A stretch of 64,000 bases of DNA. It comes from Thermincola ferriacetica. GTDB taxonomy: Bacteria > Bacillota > Thermincolia > Thermincolales > Thermincolaceae. Position 1 is the first letter of the stretch. Each line of letters begins with the position of its first letter. This document shows positions 45,317-53,486 of the stretch, piece after piece. Both the position numbers and the translations under genes were made by a program. The stretch lies in contig NZ_LGTE01000009.1 of assembly GCF_001263415.1 (NCBI RefSeq), forward strand, positions 1-64,000. Reading direction: 5' to 3'. Under the pieces are notes generated by a model. That model searched no databases. It was not told the origin of the DNA and saw only the letters and a list, made by a program, of their open reading frames with translations.

Positions 45317-45875
45317 GGAGAACTCGTTTATTTATGCAGACCCGCAGAAATGCCTGGGCTGCAAAAATTGTGGACTGGCCTGTGCGCTGGCTCACGCGGG
45401 TTGTGACCTGCAAACGGCTGTAGCGGGAAAACGGCAGTTACAGCCGCGCAACTCAGTGGTCAAGGCAGGCGACATGTTTATGCCGATTCAGTGCCGGCAG
45501 TGTGAAGACGCGCCATGCGCCCAGGCCTGTCCAACGGGAGCTATCAGGCAGGAGGATGGATTAGTCAAAATCAACGAACAAAACTGTGTTGGTTGCAAAG
45601 TGTGCTCTATGGTTTGCCCTTTTGGAGCCATTGTTGTGACTCCGGTTCCTAATGCTGAACCAAACCGGAAGACTAAAAGGGGCAAGGCCTTAAAATGTGA
45701 CCTATGCTTCAGCAGCGTCCGGAAAGATGGCCAACTAACCTGCGCCTGTGTGGAAGCCTGTCCCACGCAGGCTGTAATGCTGGTTGATCCTGAGGGTTAC
45801 CGGACAAAGATTCTTGAAGCCAGGGCCAAAGAATTGGCCAAGGCTCATTCAGTAGCTAAGCAGAAGCGGGCATAA
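45303..45875 (+). CDS. cooF: CO dehydrogenase ferredoxin CooF
   Basis: Fe-S protein that carries electrons from CooS to the hydrogenase. 190 aa with four cysteine clusters: CLGCKNCGLAC, CRQCEDAPCAQAC, CVGCKVCSMVC, and CDLC then CACVEAC. GTG start overlapping hypA by 14 bases. Confidence 0.94.
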   Translation: MAKIKENSFIYADPQKCLGCKNCGLACALAHAGCDLQTAVAGKRQLQPRNSVVKAGDMFMPIQCRQCEDAPCAQACPTGAIRQEDGLVKINEQNCVGCKVCSMVCPFGAIVVTPVPNAEPNRKTKRGKALKCDLCFSSVRKDGQLTCACVEACPTQAVMLVDPEGYRTKILEARAKELAKAHSVAKQKRA

Positions 45876-45891
45876 AATTGGGGGGAGAAGC

Positions 45892-47802
45892 GTGAATAAG
45901 GATTATAAATTTGTTGACCAGGCAATTGAAGAGCTGCTGCCGAAAGTCAAGGAGGCAGGATTGGACACGGTTTGGGACAGGTTCAAAAGCATGCAGCCAC
46001 AGTGCGGATTTGGTGAGCTGGGAATTTGCTGCCGTATCTGTTGGAAAGGGCCGTGCCGTATTGACCCCTTTGGTAACGGGTCTCAGCGCGGCATTTGCGG
46101 GGCAGATGCTCACACCATTGTGGCGAGAAATCTGATCAGGGGCATCGCGGCAGGAGCGGCCGCTCATTCCGACCATGGACGGCATATTGCTCTTACTTTG
46201 TTAGAAGTAGCTGAGGGCCATGCCCCGGCGTACTGCATAAAAGATGAAAAAAAATTAATGAGCGTCGCCGCCAGGCTGGGCCTGTCCACTGAAGGCAAAA
46301 ATGTCAGGCAGGTGGCCAAAGAGGTAGCCCTGGCTACGCTGGAGGATTTTTCCCGGCAGAATTCCAGTATTCCTTGCAGTTGGGCCAGGCAAACCATGAC
46401 CGCTGAGCGTGCTGAAAAACTGACTGCCCTTGGCGTCATGCCGCATAATATTGATGCTGTTGTAGCAGGCATTATGAATCGCACTCACGTAGGATGTGAT
46501 GCTGATCCGGTTAACCTGTTGCTTGGCGGTTTGAAAGGGGCGCTGGCCGACTATACCGGAATGTATTTGTCTACCGAATTATCTGACGTTATTTTCGGTA
46601 CTCCTGAACCGGTCATAACCACGGCTAATCTCGGTGTTCTGAAAGAAGATGCGGTGAACATTGCCGTGCATGGGCATAACCCGTTATTGAGCGAAATTAT
46701 TTGTGATGTGGCCGGGTCAATGGATGAAGAGGCAAGGCAGGCCGGCGCAAAGGAAGGGATTAACATTGTCGGCGTCTGTTGTACGGGCAACGAGGTAATG
46801 GCCAGGCGCGGCATCCCGCTGGCCACAAATTACCTTTCCCAGGAAATGGCTGTCCTCACCGGGGCAGTAGATGCCATGGTTGTTGACGTTCAGTGTATCA
46901 TGCCGTCATTAGGCGTTTTGCAGGAGTGCTACCATACCCAGTTGATAACTACTATGGCCACCAATAAGATACCGGGGGCAGTTCATGTGGAGTTTACAGA
47001 AAAAACTGCGCTGGAAGATGCCCGGCGGGTTGTTGAACTGGCTATAGAGGCTTATAAAAGAAGAGATAAAAATAAAATTAATATTCCCCAGTACAAAGAA
47101 ACAGCAATTGTAGGTTTCAGCGCTGAGGCAGTTTTTGCTGCATTGAGCAAGCTAAATAAGGAAGACCCGTTAAAACCTTTGTTAGATAATATTGTCAACG
47201 GCAATATTCAAGGGGTGGCATTATTTGCCGGCTGCAGCACCACCAGAGTTGCCCAGGATCATAACTTTGTTACTATTGCCAGAGAACTGGCCAGGCATAA
47301 CGTGTTATTGTTAGCTACCGGGTGTGGAGCCGGCGCCTTTGCAAAACTTGGGCTCATGACTCAGGAAGCCACTGAGGCTTACGCCGGGGATTCCCTTAAG
47401 GCGGTCCTTACCGCTGTCGGGGAGGCCGCCGGGTTAAATGGCCCCCTGCCATTGGTTCTGCATATGGGCTCATGTGTTGATAATACCAGGGCTGTTACCG
47501 TAGCTACAGCTCTGGCCAATAAGTTAGGAGTCGATTTAGACAAGCTACCTGTGGTGGCGTCCGCACCGGAGGCTATGTCCGAAAAGGCCGTTGCTATAGG
47601 TACCTGGGCGGTGACTTTGGGTATACCGACTCATCTGGGGATAATACCTCAGGTTACCGGGTCTTCTTTGGTGACTGAGGTGTTAACTGATAAGTTGAAA
47701 GACCTGGTAGGTGGCTACTTTATAGTCGAGACTGACCCTCTCCGGGCAGCAGGCAAGCTTTACGAAGTAATTCGGGAAAGGCGCAAGGCTTTGGGGATAT
47801 AA
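45892..47802 (+). CDS. cooS: Carbon monoxide dehydrogenase CooS
   Basis: Ni-Fe-S monofunctional CODH, CO + H2O to CO2. 636 aa. B/D-cluster cysteines CGFGELGICCRICWKGPC. C-cluster ligands are all visible: His in VHGHNPLLSE and Cys in GVCCTGNEV, VDVQCIMPS, LFAGCSTTR, LATGCGAGAF and MGSCVDNTR. GTG start, 16 bases after cooF. The gene order cooMKLXUH-hypA-cooFS is that of the H2-evolving CO operon in Carboxydothermus-type organisms. Confidence 0.96.
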   Translation: MNKDYKFVDQAIEELLPKVKEAGLDTVWDRFKSMQPQCGFGELGICCRICWKGPCRIDPFGNGSQRGICGADAHTIVARNLIRGIAAGAAAHSDHGRHIALTLLEVAEGHAPAYCIKDEKKLMSVAARLGLSTEGKNVRQVAKEVALATLEDFSRQNSSIPCSWARQTMTAERAEKLTALGVMPHNIDAVVAGIMNRTHVGCDADPVNLLLGGLKGALADYTGMYLSTELSDVIFGTPEPVITTANLGVLKEDAVNIAVHGHNPLLSEIICDVAGSMDEEARQAGAKEGINIVGVCCTGNEVMARRGIPLATNYLSQEMAVLTGAVDAMVVDVQCIMPSLGVLQECYHTQLITTMATNKIPGAVHVEFTEKTALEDARRVVELAIEAYKRRDKNKINIPQYKETAIVGFSAEAVFAALSKLNKEDPLKPLLDNIVNGNIQGVALFAGCSTTRVAQDHNFVTIARELARHNVLLLATGCGAGAFAKLGLMTQEATEAYAGDSLKAVLTAVGEAAGLNGPLPLVLHMGSCVDNTRAVTVATALANKLGVDLDKLPVVASAPEAMSEKAVAIGTWAVTLGIPTHLGIIPQVTGSSLVTEVLTDKLKDLVGGYFIVETDPLRAAGKLYEVIRERRKALGI

Positions 47803-47834
47803 TCTTTGATTATGTTTGAAAATATATCTTAAAA

Positions 47835-47866
47835 AGAGATTAGGGCTGGTTTCAGCCCTAATCTCT
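47835..47866. terminator. Perfect 14-bp hairpin between cooS and cooC
   Basis: AGAGATTAGGGCTG, GTTT loop, CAGCCCTAATCTCT. No T-run follows on the plus strand, but on the minus strand the stem is followed by TTTTTAAG. It could stabilise or partly terminate the cooS message, or stop antisense transcription. Confidence 0.65.
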
Positions 47867-47895
47867 CAATGCAAACCCCAAAAGGAGCTGAAATT

Positions 47896-48684
47896 ATGAA
47901 AATTGCAGTTACAGGTAAGGGTGGAGTTGGGAAAACAACGGTTTCCGGCACTCTGGCCAGGATTTTTGCTGCCGATGGATACCGGGTACTGGCTATTGAT
48001 TGTGATCCTGACGCTAACCTGGCTTCTGCTATTGGGATACCGGAAGAACAATACCGGTCTGTTATCCCTTTTTCCAAAATGAAAAAGCTGGCCGAAGAAC
48101 GTACAGGGGCCAGTGGTGGATATGGCACATTTTTTATTTTAAACCCCAAGGTAGATGATTTGCCTGAAAAATACTGTATCAACTATAAAGGGGTCAAACT
48201 GTTGGTGATGGGCACCGTAGATCAGGGGGGCAGTGGCTGCGTATGCCCGGAACATACCCTTATTAAGCGCTTGATGCACCACCTTCTTGTTCAAAAAGAC
48301 GAAGTAGTAATTATGGATATGGAAGCAGGTATTGAACATTTAGGCCGTGGCACTGCCGATGCTGTTGATGCCATGATTGTGGTGGTAGAACCCGGACAAC
48401 GGAGCATCCAGACCGCCAGGCAAATTTGCGCCCTGGCAAAAGATTTGGGGGTTAAAAATCTTTATGTAGTCGGCAGTAAAGTACGCAGTGAAAGTGATAT
48501 GCACTTTATTAAGGACAGCCTGCCGGGACTTCCCATATTAGGCAAGGTTTCATTAAATGAGCAGATAATTAAAGCAGATATGCAGGGGATAGCTCCCTAC
48601 GACCTGGGTGGGCAGGTTGTACAGGAAATCAGGGCCATAAAAGACAGGTTAGTGAATTTGCTTAACAAACCTGTTCACTTATAG
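47896..48684 (+). CDS. cooC: CODH nickel-insertion ATPase CooC
   Basis: MinD-type ATPase that loads nickel into CODH. Deviant Walker A GKGGVGKTTVSGTLA, DCDPDANLASAIGI, and the CVCPEH cysteine pair that binds metal at the dimer interface. 262 aa from ATG 47896, preceded by AAAGGAG. Confidence 0.93.
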   Translation: MKIAVTGKGGVGKTTVSGTLARIFAADGYRVLAIDCDPDANLASAIGIPEEQYRSVIPFSKMKKLAEERTGASGGYGTFFILNPKVDDLPEKYCINYKGVKLLVMGTVDQGGSGCVCPEHTLIKRLMHHLLVQKDEVVIMDMEAGIEHLGRGTADAVDAMIVVVEPGQRSIQTARQICALAKDLGVKNLYVVGSKVRSESDMHFIKDSLPGLPILGKVSLNEQIIKADMQGIAPYDLGGQVVQEIRAIKDRLVNLLNKPVHL

Positions 48685-48726
48685 ATACCGGTTTCACATC
48701 ATTTCAGCCAGGAAGAAGGTGTAATT

Positions 48727-49983
48727 ATGTGTGTTGCAACTGTGGGAAAAGTTGTAGAGATCCGGGGGAAAAGGGCAGTTTGCAGTTTCAGAGGAGTGCT
48801 CAGGGAAGTTTCGATTTCACTGGTTCCGCGAGTTAAATTGGGAGATTCTGTCGTAGTTCACGCGGGCTTTGTGTCTGAAATTATTAAGGATACAAATAAT
48901 TATTATCATGATTTGGTTGCCACAGATGCTTTGGCCGGGCAAATCCTAGACGCTATTAAACGGGAAAACACAAAAATGCACCATCGTCATGTGAGGCTGA
49001 TGAACTTTTGCGGTTCCCATGAGAGTACTGTAATCAGATATGGGCTACGGCAACTGCTGCCGGAAAATATTGAGCTGGTATCGGGACCGGGGTGTCCCGT
49101 ATGTGTTGTTCCCAATGAAGAAATAGAGATGGGCATAAAACTGGCAAAATCAGATAATATTATTTTAACTGTTCACGGTGACATGATGAGGGTGCCAACC
49201 GGCCTCGGTTCCCTCGAAGAAATCAGGGCCGCGGGAGCTGACGTCCGCATAGTTTATGATATAAACGAAGCCATACAAATCGCGCGGGAGTGTTCCAGGG
49301 AGGTAGTTCATTTTGCCGTGGGTTTTGAAACTACGGCCCCGGCAACAGCGGCGGCAATTCTGGAAGCTGGCGGGATTTCTAACTTTTCAATAATTTCGTC
49401 CCACAGGATGACGAGCCCCATAATTCAGTGCGTTCTGCAAAATTGCGAGGTGGATGGCGTTATTGCCCCAGGCCACGTGGCCATGATTACGGGACTCAAG
49501 CCTTTTGCAGAGCTTAACAAACAATTTAAAATTCCCTTTGCAATCAGTGGTTTTCAACCTATAGATATTCTGCATTCTGTATTAAATATTTTAATCCGGA
49601 TAAATGAAGAAAAGCCGGAAGTATTTAATCAATATACACGGGTGGTAAACTCTGGGGGCAACCTGGAAGCCCAGAAAAAAATTGAACAGGTATTTACTGT
49701 GCAGGACGATTATTTGCGCGGTTTTCCCAAGTTGGCGAAGTCACGGTTGGTCCTGAACAGGCGGTGGAGTAAATTTGACGCTGAAAAGAAATTTAACCTC
49801 CGGCTTAATGAAAAGAAAAGGGGCCAACCGGACGACAGTTTTTGTGGCGCTGTTTTGCAAGGTGCTATGCCTCATCAGTGCCCGCATTTCGGAACTGTTT
49901 GTACACCGGTTAATCCTTTAGGCCCCTGTATGGTCTCACAGGAGGGACCTTGTTACGCCAGTTACCATAATGGAACAGAATGA
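48727..49983 (+). CDS. hypCD: HypC-HypD fusion protein
   Basis: 418 aa. Residues 1-75 are HypC: MCVATVGKVV with the essential Cys2, then VPRVKLGDSVVVHAGF. From about 78 the chain is HypD: LMNFCGSHESTVIRYGLR, SGPGCPVCV, HGDMMRVPTG, FAVGFETTAPATA, and the C-terminal cysteines MPHQCPHFG, CTPVNPLGPC and GPCYASY. HypC and HypD normally form a separate-chain complex on which Fe(CN)2CO is built, so the fusion joins natural partners. No hypE or hypF is nearby. Position after cooC suggests service to CooH. Confidence 0.92.
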   Translation: MCVATVGKVVEIRGKRAVCSFRGVLREVSISLVPRVKLGDSVVVHAGFVSEIIKDTNNYYHDLVATDALAGQILDAIKRENTKMHHRHVRLMNFCGSHESTVIRYGLRQLLPENIELVSGPGCPVCVVPNEEIEMGIKLAKSDNIILTVHGDMMRVPTGLGSLEEIRAAGADVRIVYDINEAIQIARECSREVVHFAVGFETTAPATAAAILEAGGISNFSIISSHRMTSPIIQCVLQNCEVDGVIAPGHVAMITGLKPFAELNKQFKIPFAISGFQPIDILHSVLNILIRINEEKPEVFNQYTRVVNSGGNLEAQKKIEQVFTVQDDYLRGFPKLAKSRLVLNRRWSKFDAEKKFNLRLNEKKRGQPDDSFCGAVLQGAMPHQCPHFGTVCTPVNPLGPCMVSQEGPCYASYHNGTE

Positions 49984-50005
49984 GATGATTTGTATATAAA
50001 AACTG

Positions 50006-50034
50006 TTGACATAAACCATATCTTATAGTAATAT
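50006..50034 (+). promoter_or_regulatory. Promoter for tRNA-Lys/tRNA-Glu
   Basis: TTGACA (50006-50011), 17-base spacer, TAATAT (50029-50034), 23 bases before tRNA-Lys. Confidence 0.85.
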
Positions 50035-50057
50035 ATAAACCTGTGAGACGCTTTTTT

Positions 50058-50133
50058 GAGCCATTAGCTCAGTTGGTAGAGCACCTGACTTTTAATCAGG
50101 GTGTCGCTGGTTCGAGTCCAGCATGGCTCACCA
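50058..50133 (+). tRNA. tRNA-Lys (TTT)
   Basis: Complete cloverleaf: acceptor GAGCCAT/ATGGCTC, D-arm GCTC-AGTTGGTA-GAGC, anticodon arm CTGAC-TTTTAAT-type loop with anticodon TTT, T-arm GCTGG-TTCGAGT-CCAGC, encoded CCA. Confidence 0.97.
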
Positions 50134-50141
50134 TTTTATGC

Positions 50142-50217
50142 GGCCCCTTGGTCAAGTGGTCTAAGACACCGCCCTTTCACGGCGGTAACACGGGTTCGAA
50201 TCCCGTAGGGGTCACCA
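50142..50217 (+). tRNA. tRNA-Glu (TTC)
   Basis: Acceptor GGCCCCT/AGGGGTC, anticodon arm CCGCC-CTTTCAC-GGCGG (anticodon TTC), T-arm CGGG-TTCGAAT-CCCG, encoded CCA. Eight bases after tRNA-Lys. Confidence 0.97.
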
Positions 50218-50234
50218 AGTGGAATATTACGGAA

Positions 50235-50264
50235 AGTGCTGAATTGAAATTCAGCGCTTTTTTT
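50235..50264 (+). terminator. Terminator after tRNA-Glu
   Basis: AGTGCTGAA and TTCAGCGCT (one G-T pair) followed by seven T. Confidence 0.88.
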
Positions 50265-50296
50265 GTTGTATGTGTTTTTGAAGAATTAATACACCG

Positions 50297-50653
50297 TTGC
50301 GTTTTTTTACAGCGAGGAATATAATTAAGTCATGGGAAAAATATGAAAGGAAGTATTGTTTCGGAAGAGAATCCCTCAATAAAAGGGTGGATAGCGTAGA
50401 CAAGAAGGTTGACGGCCTTGATAAGAAGGTTGATAGCCTGGAAAAAAGGTTTGACGGCCTCGACAAAAGAGTTGACAACCTGGAAAAAAAGTTGATGACG
50501 GTTTTGAAGGTATCTATAAGAAATTTAGATTTAATTTATGCGCAGGTAGCTTATAACACAGAGCAGGAAGTAAAAATCAATGAGATTGCTGCAAGAGTAG
50601 ACCAACTTGAAACGGACGTCAAACTAATTAAAAAACTTGTATCAAATCAATAA
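50297..50653 (+). CDS. Heptad-repeat coiled-coil protein
   Basis: No known function. The central part is five near-identical heptads (VDSVDKK, VDGLDKK, VDSLEKR, FDGLDKR, VDNLEKK) encoded by 21-bp DNA repeats, then a second helical stretch. The start is doubtful: the frame opens with a TTG that lacks a ribosome site, GTG 50387 is an alternative, and a nearby ATG (50343) is in another frame that stops quickly. It may have lost its original 5' end by a frameshift. It lies between two tRNA units. Confidence 0.55.
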   Translation: MRFFTARNIIKSWEKYERKYCFGRESLNKRVDSVDKKVDGLDKKVDSLEKRFDGLDKRVDNLEKKLMTVLKVSIRNLDLIYAQVAYNTEQEVKINEIAARVDQLETDVKLIKKLVSNQ

Positions 50654-50668
50654 TCCTAATTCCTCCAC

Positions 50669-50697
50669 TTGCATAAAAAGCCCAACTTGCATATAAT
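50669..50697 (+). promoter_or_regulatory. Promoter for tRNA-Gly
   Basis: TTGCAT (50669-50674), 17-base spacer, TATAAT (50692-50697). Confidence 0.8.
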
Positions 50698-50715
50698 ATA
50701 TAATAGACTAGACGA

Positions 50716-50790
50716 GCGGATGTAGTTCAGTGGTAGAATAACGGCTTCCCAAGCCGCAGGTCGCGGGTTCGAATCCCGTCATCCGCTCCA
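50716..50790 (+). tRNA. tRNA-Gly (CCC)
   Basis: Acceptor GCGGATG/CATCCGC, anticodon stem CGGC/GCCG with loop TTCCCAA (anticodon CCC), T-arm CGGG-TTCGAAT-CCCG, encoded CCA. Confidence 0.95.
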
Positions 50791-50864
50791 TTATTATGCG
50801 CATAATCAGTAATTGATTTAGAAAAATAACATAAATAAAAAAGATGAACGGGGAGGATAGGTTA

Positions 50865-51005
50865 ATGGCTAAACATATTAAAACCGTAAACAAAAAGAGC
50901 TTACAAGTTACCTTGAAAACCGGCGGCTGCGGAGAGTGCCAGACTTCCTGTCAGTCAGCTTGCAAGACTTCCTGTACAGTAGGTAATCAGGTTTGCTCTA
51001 AGTAA
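50865..51005 (+). CDS. scfA: SCIFF ribosomal peptide precursor
   Basis: 46-aa peptide of the 'six cysteines in forty-five' family, nearly universal in Clostridia and modified by a dedicated radical SAM enzyme that makes a thioether link. Six cysteines are present in the expected pattern (GGCGECQTSCQSACKTSC, then QVC). ATG 50865 follows GGGGAGGA. Followed by a terminator and the maturase gene. Its physiological role is unknown. Confidence 0.95.
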   Translation: MAKHIKTVNKKSLQVTLKTGGCGECQTSCQSACKTSCTVGNQVCSK

Positions 51006-51031
51006 GCAGTACATAAAGTAAAAAAGCAAAC

Positions 51032-51062
51032 AACCTGATCCCCGGAGGGATTGGGTTTTTAT
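51032..51062 (+). terminator. Terminator after SCIFF gene
   Basis: AACCTGATCCC, CGGA loop, GGGATTGGGTT with T-run. It would allow strong expression of the peptide and weaker read-through into the maturase. Confidence 0.8.
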
Positions 51063-51114
51063 TTTGTAGGCCTTTTTTTGTGGATAGCGAAAAAGCTAAT
51101 CAGGGGAGATAGAA

Positions 51115-52500
51115 GTGATACATAAATTTAAATTTGATGATAAAAAAATAGTTTTGGATGTAAACAGCGGAGCGGTCCATGTTGTGGACGACGTTACCTG
51201 GGACGTTTTGGATTATTACGAAAAATATGCTGAAAAAGACAGAGAGACAGTCCGGGACCTTGTTTTAAGGAACCTGAGCCGGCATTACAAAAATGAAGAA
51301 CTGCTGGAAGTTATTAACGAGATAGAAGATTTAATTGAGCAGGGGCTTTTGTTCTCAGCGGACAGTATTCCCCGGGAATACAGTCTGCCGGAAAACCCGG
51401 TGGTTAAATCCCTGTGCTTACATGTTGCCCATGATTGCAACCTCAGGTGTAAATATTGTTTTGCCGGAACGGGCCATTTCGGTGGGGAAAAAGGTCTTAT
51501 GCCCTTTGAGGTGGGCAAAGCGGCTATAGATTTTCTGGTGCAAAGCAGCCAGCGCCGGAAGCATTGTGAAATCGACTTTTTTGGCGGCGAACCATTGCTG
51601 AATATGGATGTAGTAAAGCAGATTGTCCATTATGGACGGGAACAGGGAGCAAAACACGACAAGGAATTTAAATTTACTTTAACAACCAATGCCGTCCGCC
51701 TGGATGCAGAAATAATCAATTACCTGAATGATAATGACATAGCTGTGGTATTAAGCCTGGACGGCAGACCGGAAGTAAACGACCGCATGCGCTTGACTCC
51801 CGCCGGTAAGGGCAGCTACCATACCATCACGCATAAAATAAAAGAAATGGTGCAGTCCCGCCATAATGAAAATTATTATGTACGGGGCACATTTACCAGG
51901 TTTAACTTGGACTTTGCTGCTGATGTACTGCACCTGGTAGATGATCTGGGTTTTAAACATGTGTCTGTTGAACCGGTTGTGGCAGGGGCTGAGAACGATT
52001 ATGCTTTCCGCGAAGAAGACCTACCTGTATTGTTTGCGGAATACGAAAAGCTGACCAGAAGCTATCTGGAGCATTATAGTAATAGGAATGAATTCAACTT
52101 TTTCCATTTCAACCTGGAATTAGAGCATGGTCCCTGCCTGCCCAAGAGATTATCAGGCTGTGGCGCCGGCCACGAATATTTGGCTGTTACGCCTGAAGGC
52201 GACCTTTATCCGTGCCATCAATTTGTCGGCAGACGGGAATACAGGTTAGGTACTGTCTTCGACGGCATCTTTGAGGACAGAAGGCACATCATGAAACAAT
52301 TTCAGCAGGCCCATATTTATAACAAGCAAAAGTGCCGGGAATGCTGGGCTAAGTTTTTCTGTTCCGGTGGCTGCCACGCTAATGCCCATGCTTTTAACGG
52401 GACCCTGCTTGAACCTTATGATATAGGGTGCCAACTGGAGAAAAAGCGTGTTGAGTGTGCTATATATATTCAGGTGAAAAAGATGAAAGGCGAAATTTAG
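51115..52500 (+). CDS. scfB: SCIFF radical SAM maturase
   Basis: Radical SAM/SPASM enzyme that installs the thioether in SCIFF. The N-terminal part (1-90) is a peptide-recognition (RRE-like) domain. Radical SAM motif CNLRCKYCFAG near residues 108-118. The SPASM C-terminus has CGAGHEYLAVTPEGDLYPCHQ and CRECWAKFFCSGGCHANA. 461 aa, GTG start after GGGGAGAT. Confidence 0.95.
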   Translation: MIHKFKFDDKKIVLDVNSGAVHVVDDVTWDVLDYYEKYAEKDRETVRDLVLRNLSRHYKNEELLEVINEIEDLIEQGLLFSADSIPREYSLPENPVVKSLCLHVAHDCNLRCKYCFAGTGHFGGEKGLMPFEVGKAAIDFLVQSSQRRKHCEIDFFGGEPLLNMDVVKQIVHYGREQGAKHDKEFKFTLTTNAVRLDAEIINYLNDNDIAVVLSLDGRPEVNDRMRLTPAGKGSYHTITHKIKEMVQSRHNENYYVRGTFTRFNLDFAADVLHLVDDLGFKHVSVEPVVAGAENDYAFREEDLPVLFAEYEKLTRSYLEHYSNRNEFNFFHFNLELEHGPCLPKRLSGCGAGHEYLAVTPEGDLYPCHQFVGRREYRLGTVFDGIFEDRRHIMKQFQQAHIYNKQKCRECWAKFFCSGGCHANAHAFNGTLLEPYDIGCQLEKKRVECAIYIQVKKMKGEI

Positions 52501-52525
52501 CGAAACTTGAGAGGTAGGGGATCAA

Positions 52526-53272
52526 ATGAGCTTTACCGGCAAAGTGGTTATTGTTACCGGCGCAGGCAGTGGCATAGGCCGGGCGGTGGCGCGGATGTAT
52601 GCGGAACATAATGCCCGGGTCATAATCGCAGAAAGAAATCCTGAAACAGGTAAAGAAACGGAGCAGGTTATAAAAAAAGCAGGCGGTCAGGCTATTTTTT
52701 ACCAGACTGATGTCAGCCGTCCCGATGACATATTAGCCTTGATGAAGTTTGCTGAAGAAACTTATGGACGCATTGAAATATTAATTAACAATGCCGGTGT
52801 TTCCAGGTGGAAATCGCCCTACGAAATTACCGTTGCGGAATGGGATGAGATAATTAATATTAACTTGCGCGGGGTGTTTTTGTGTGCGCGGGAAGCGGCC
52901 AAAGTAATGCGAAAGCACGGGGGAGGGGCCATTGTAAATATTGCGTCTACCAGGGCAATAATGTCCGAACCCGATTCAGAAGCTTATGCCGCCTCCAAAG
53001 GAGGAATTGTTGCCCTTACGCATGCTTTGGCTGTGTCATTGGGTCGAGATAAGATTCGGGTAAATGCTGTAAGTCCAGGGTGGATCGAATTGGGCGATTA
53101 TGCCCTATTGCGGGAAATAGACCATTTACAACATCCTGCCGGGCGGGTGGGTAAACCTGAAGATATTGCCCGTGCCTGCCTTTTTTTAACCGCTGAAGGA
53201 AACGATTTTATCACAGGCGCTAATCTGGTTATTGACGGGGGCATGACCAGAAAAATGATTTATGAACCATGA
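52526..53272 (+). CDS. Short-chain dehydrogenase/reductase
   Basis: Classical SDR of 248 aa: TGAGSGIGRAVAR (NAD(P) binding), NNAGVS, catalytic Ser/Tyr/Lys in NIAST and YAASKGG, and the C-terminal ITGANLVIDGGMTR. The substrate is unknown. It lies 25 bases after scfB and upstream of the betaine-type cluster, without a clear link to either. Confidence 0.9.
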   Translation: MSFTGKVVIVTGAGSGIGRAVARMYAEHNARVIIAERNPETGKETEQVIKKAGGQAIFYQTDVSRPDDILALMKFAEETYGRIEILINNAGVSRWKSPYEITVAEWDEIININLRGVFLCAREAAKVMRKHGGGAIVNIASTRAIMSEPDSEAYAASKGGIVALTHALAVSLGRDKIRVNAVSPGWIELGDYALLREIDHLQHPAGRVGKPEDIARACLFLTAEGNDFITGANLVIDGGMTRKMIYEP

Positions 53273-53486
53273 ACCTGCTATTTTGTTGTAACACTGGCAA
53301 TATTTACCCAAAGGGTTTGATAATAATGTGGAGAAACAAATATTAAGAAAATTGCCGCTTTTCAATATAAAGCAGGATTGTACCGGAAAGGACAAATATT
53401 TACCTGTAATTATTTGTGAGTGGGTGTTATAAATAAAATAAGGAGATTATGTACACTGGTCTTAAGGATGGAAAGGCGGTGGCGAG

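Noticed and set aside
49470..49485. GGCCACGTGGCC palindrome as a second parS
   Set aside because: Shares only the central CACGTG with parS and lies inside the HypD coding part.
50043..50324. Plus-strand open frame giving AQLVEHLTFNQGVAGSSPA-like peptide
   Set aside because: It is the translation of the tRNA-Lys and tRNA-Glu genes, a well-known annotation artefact.
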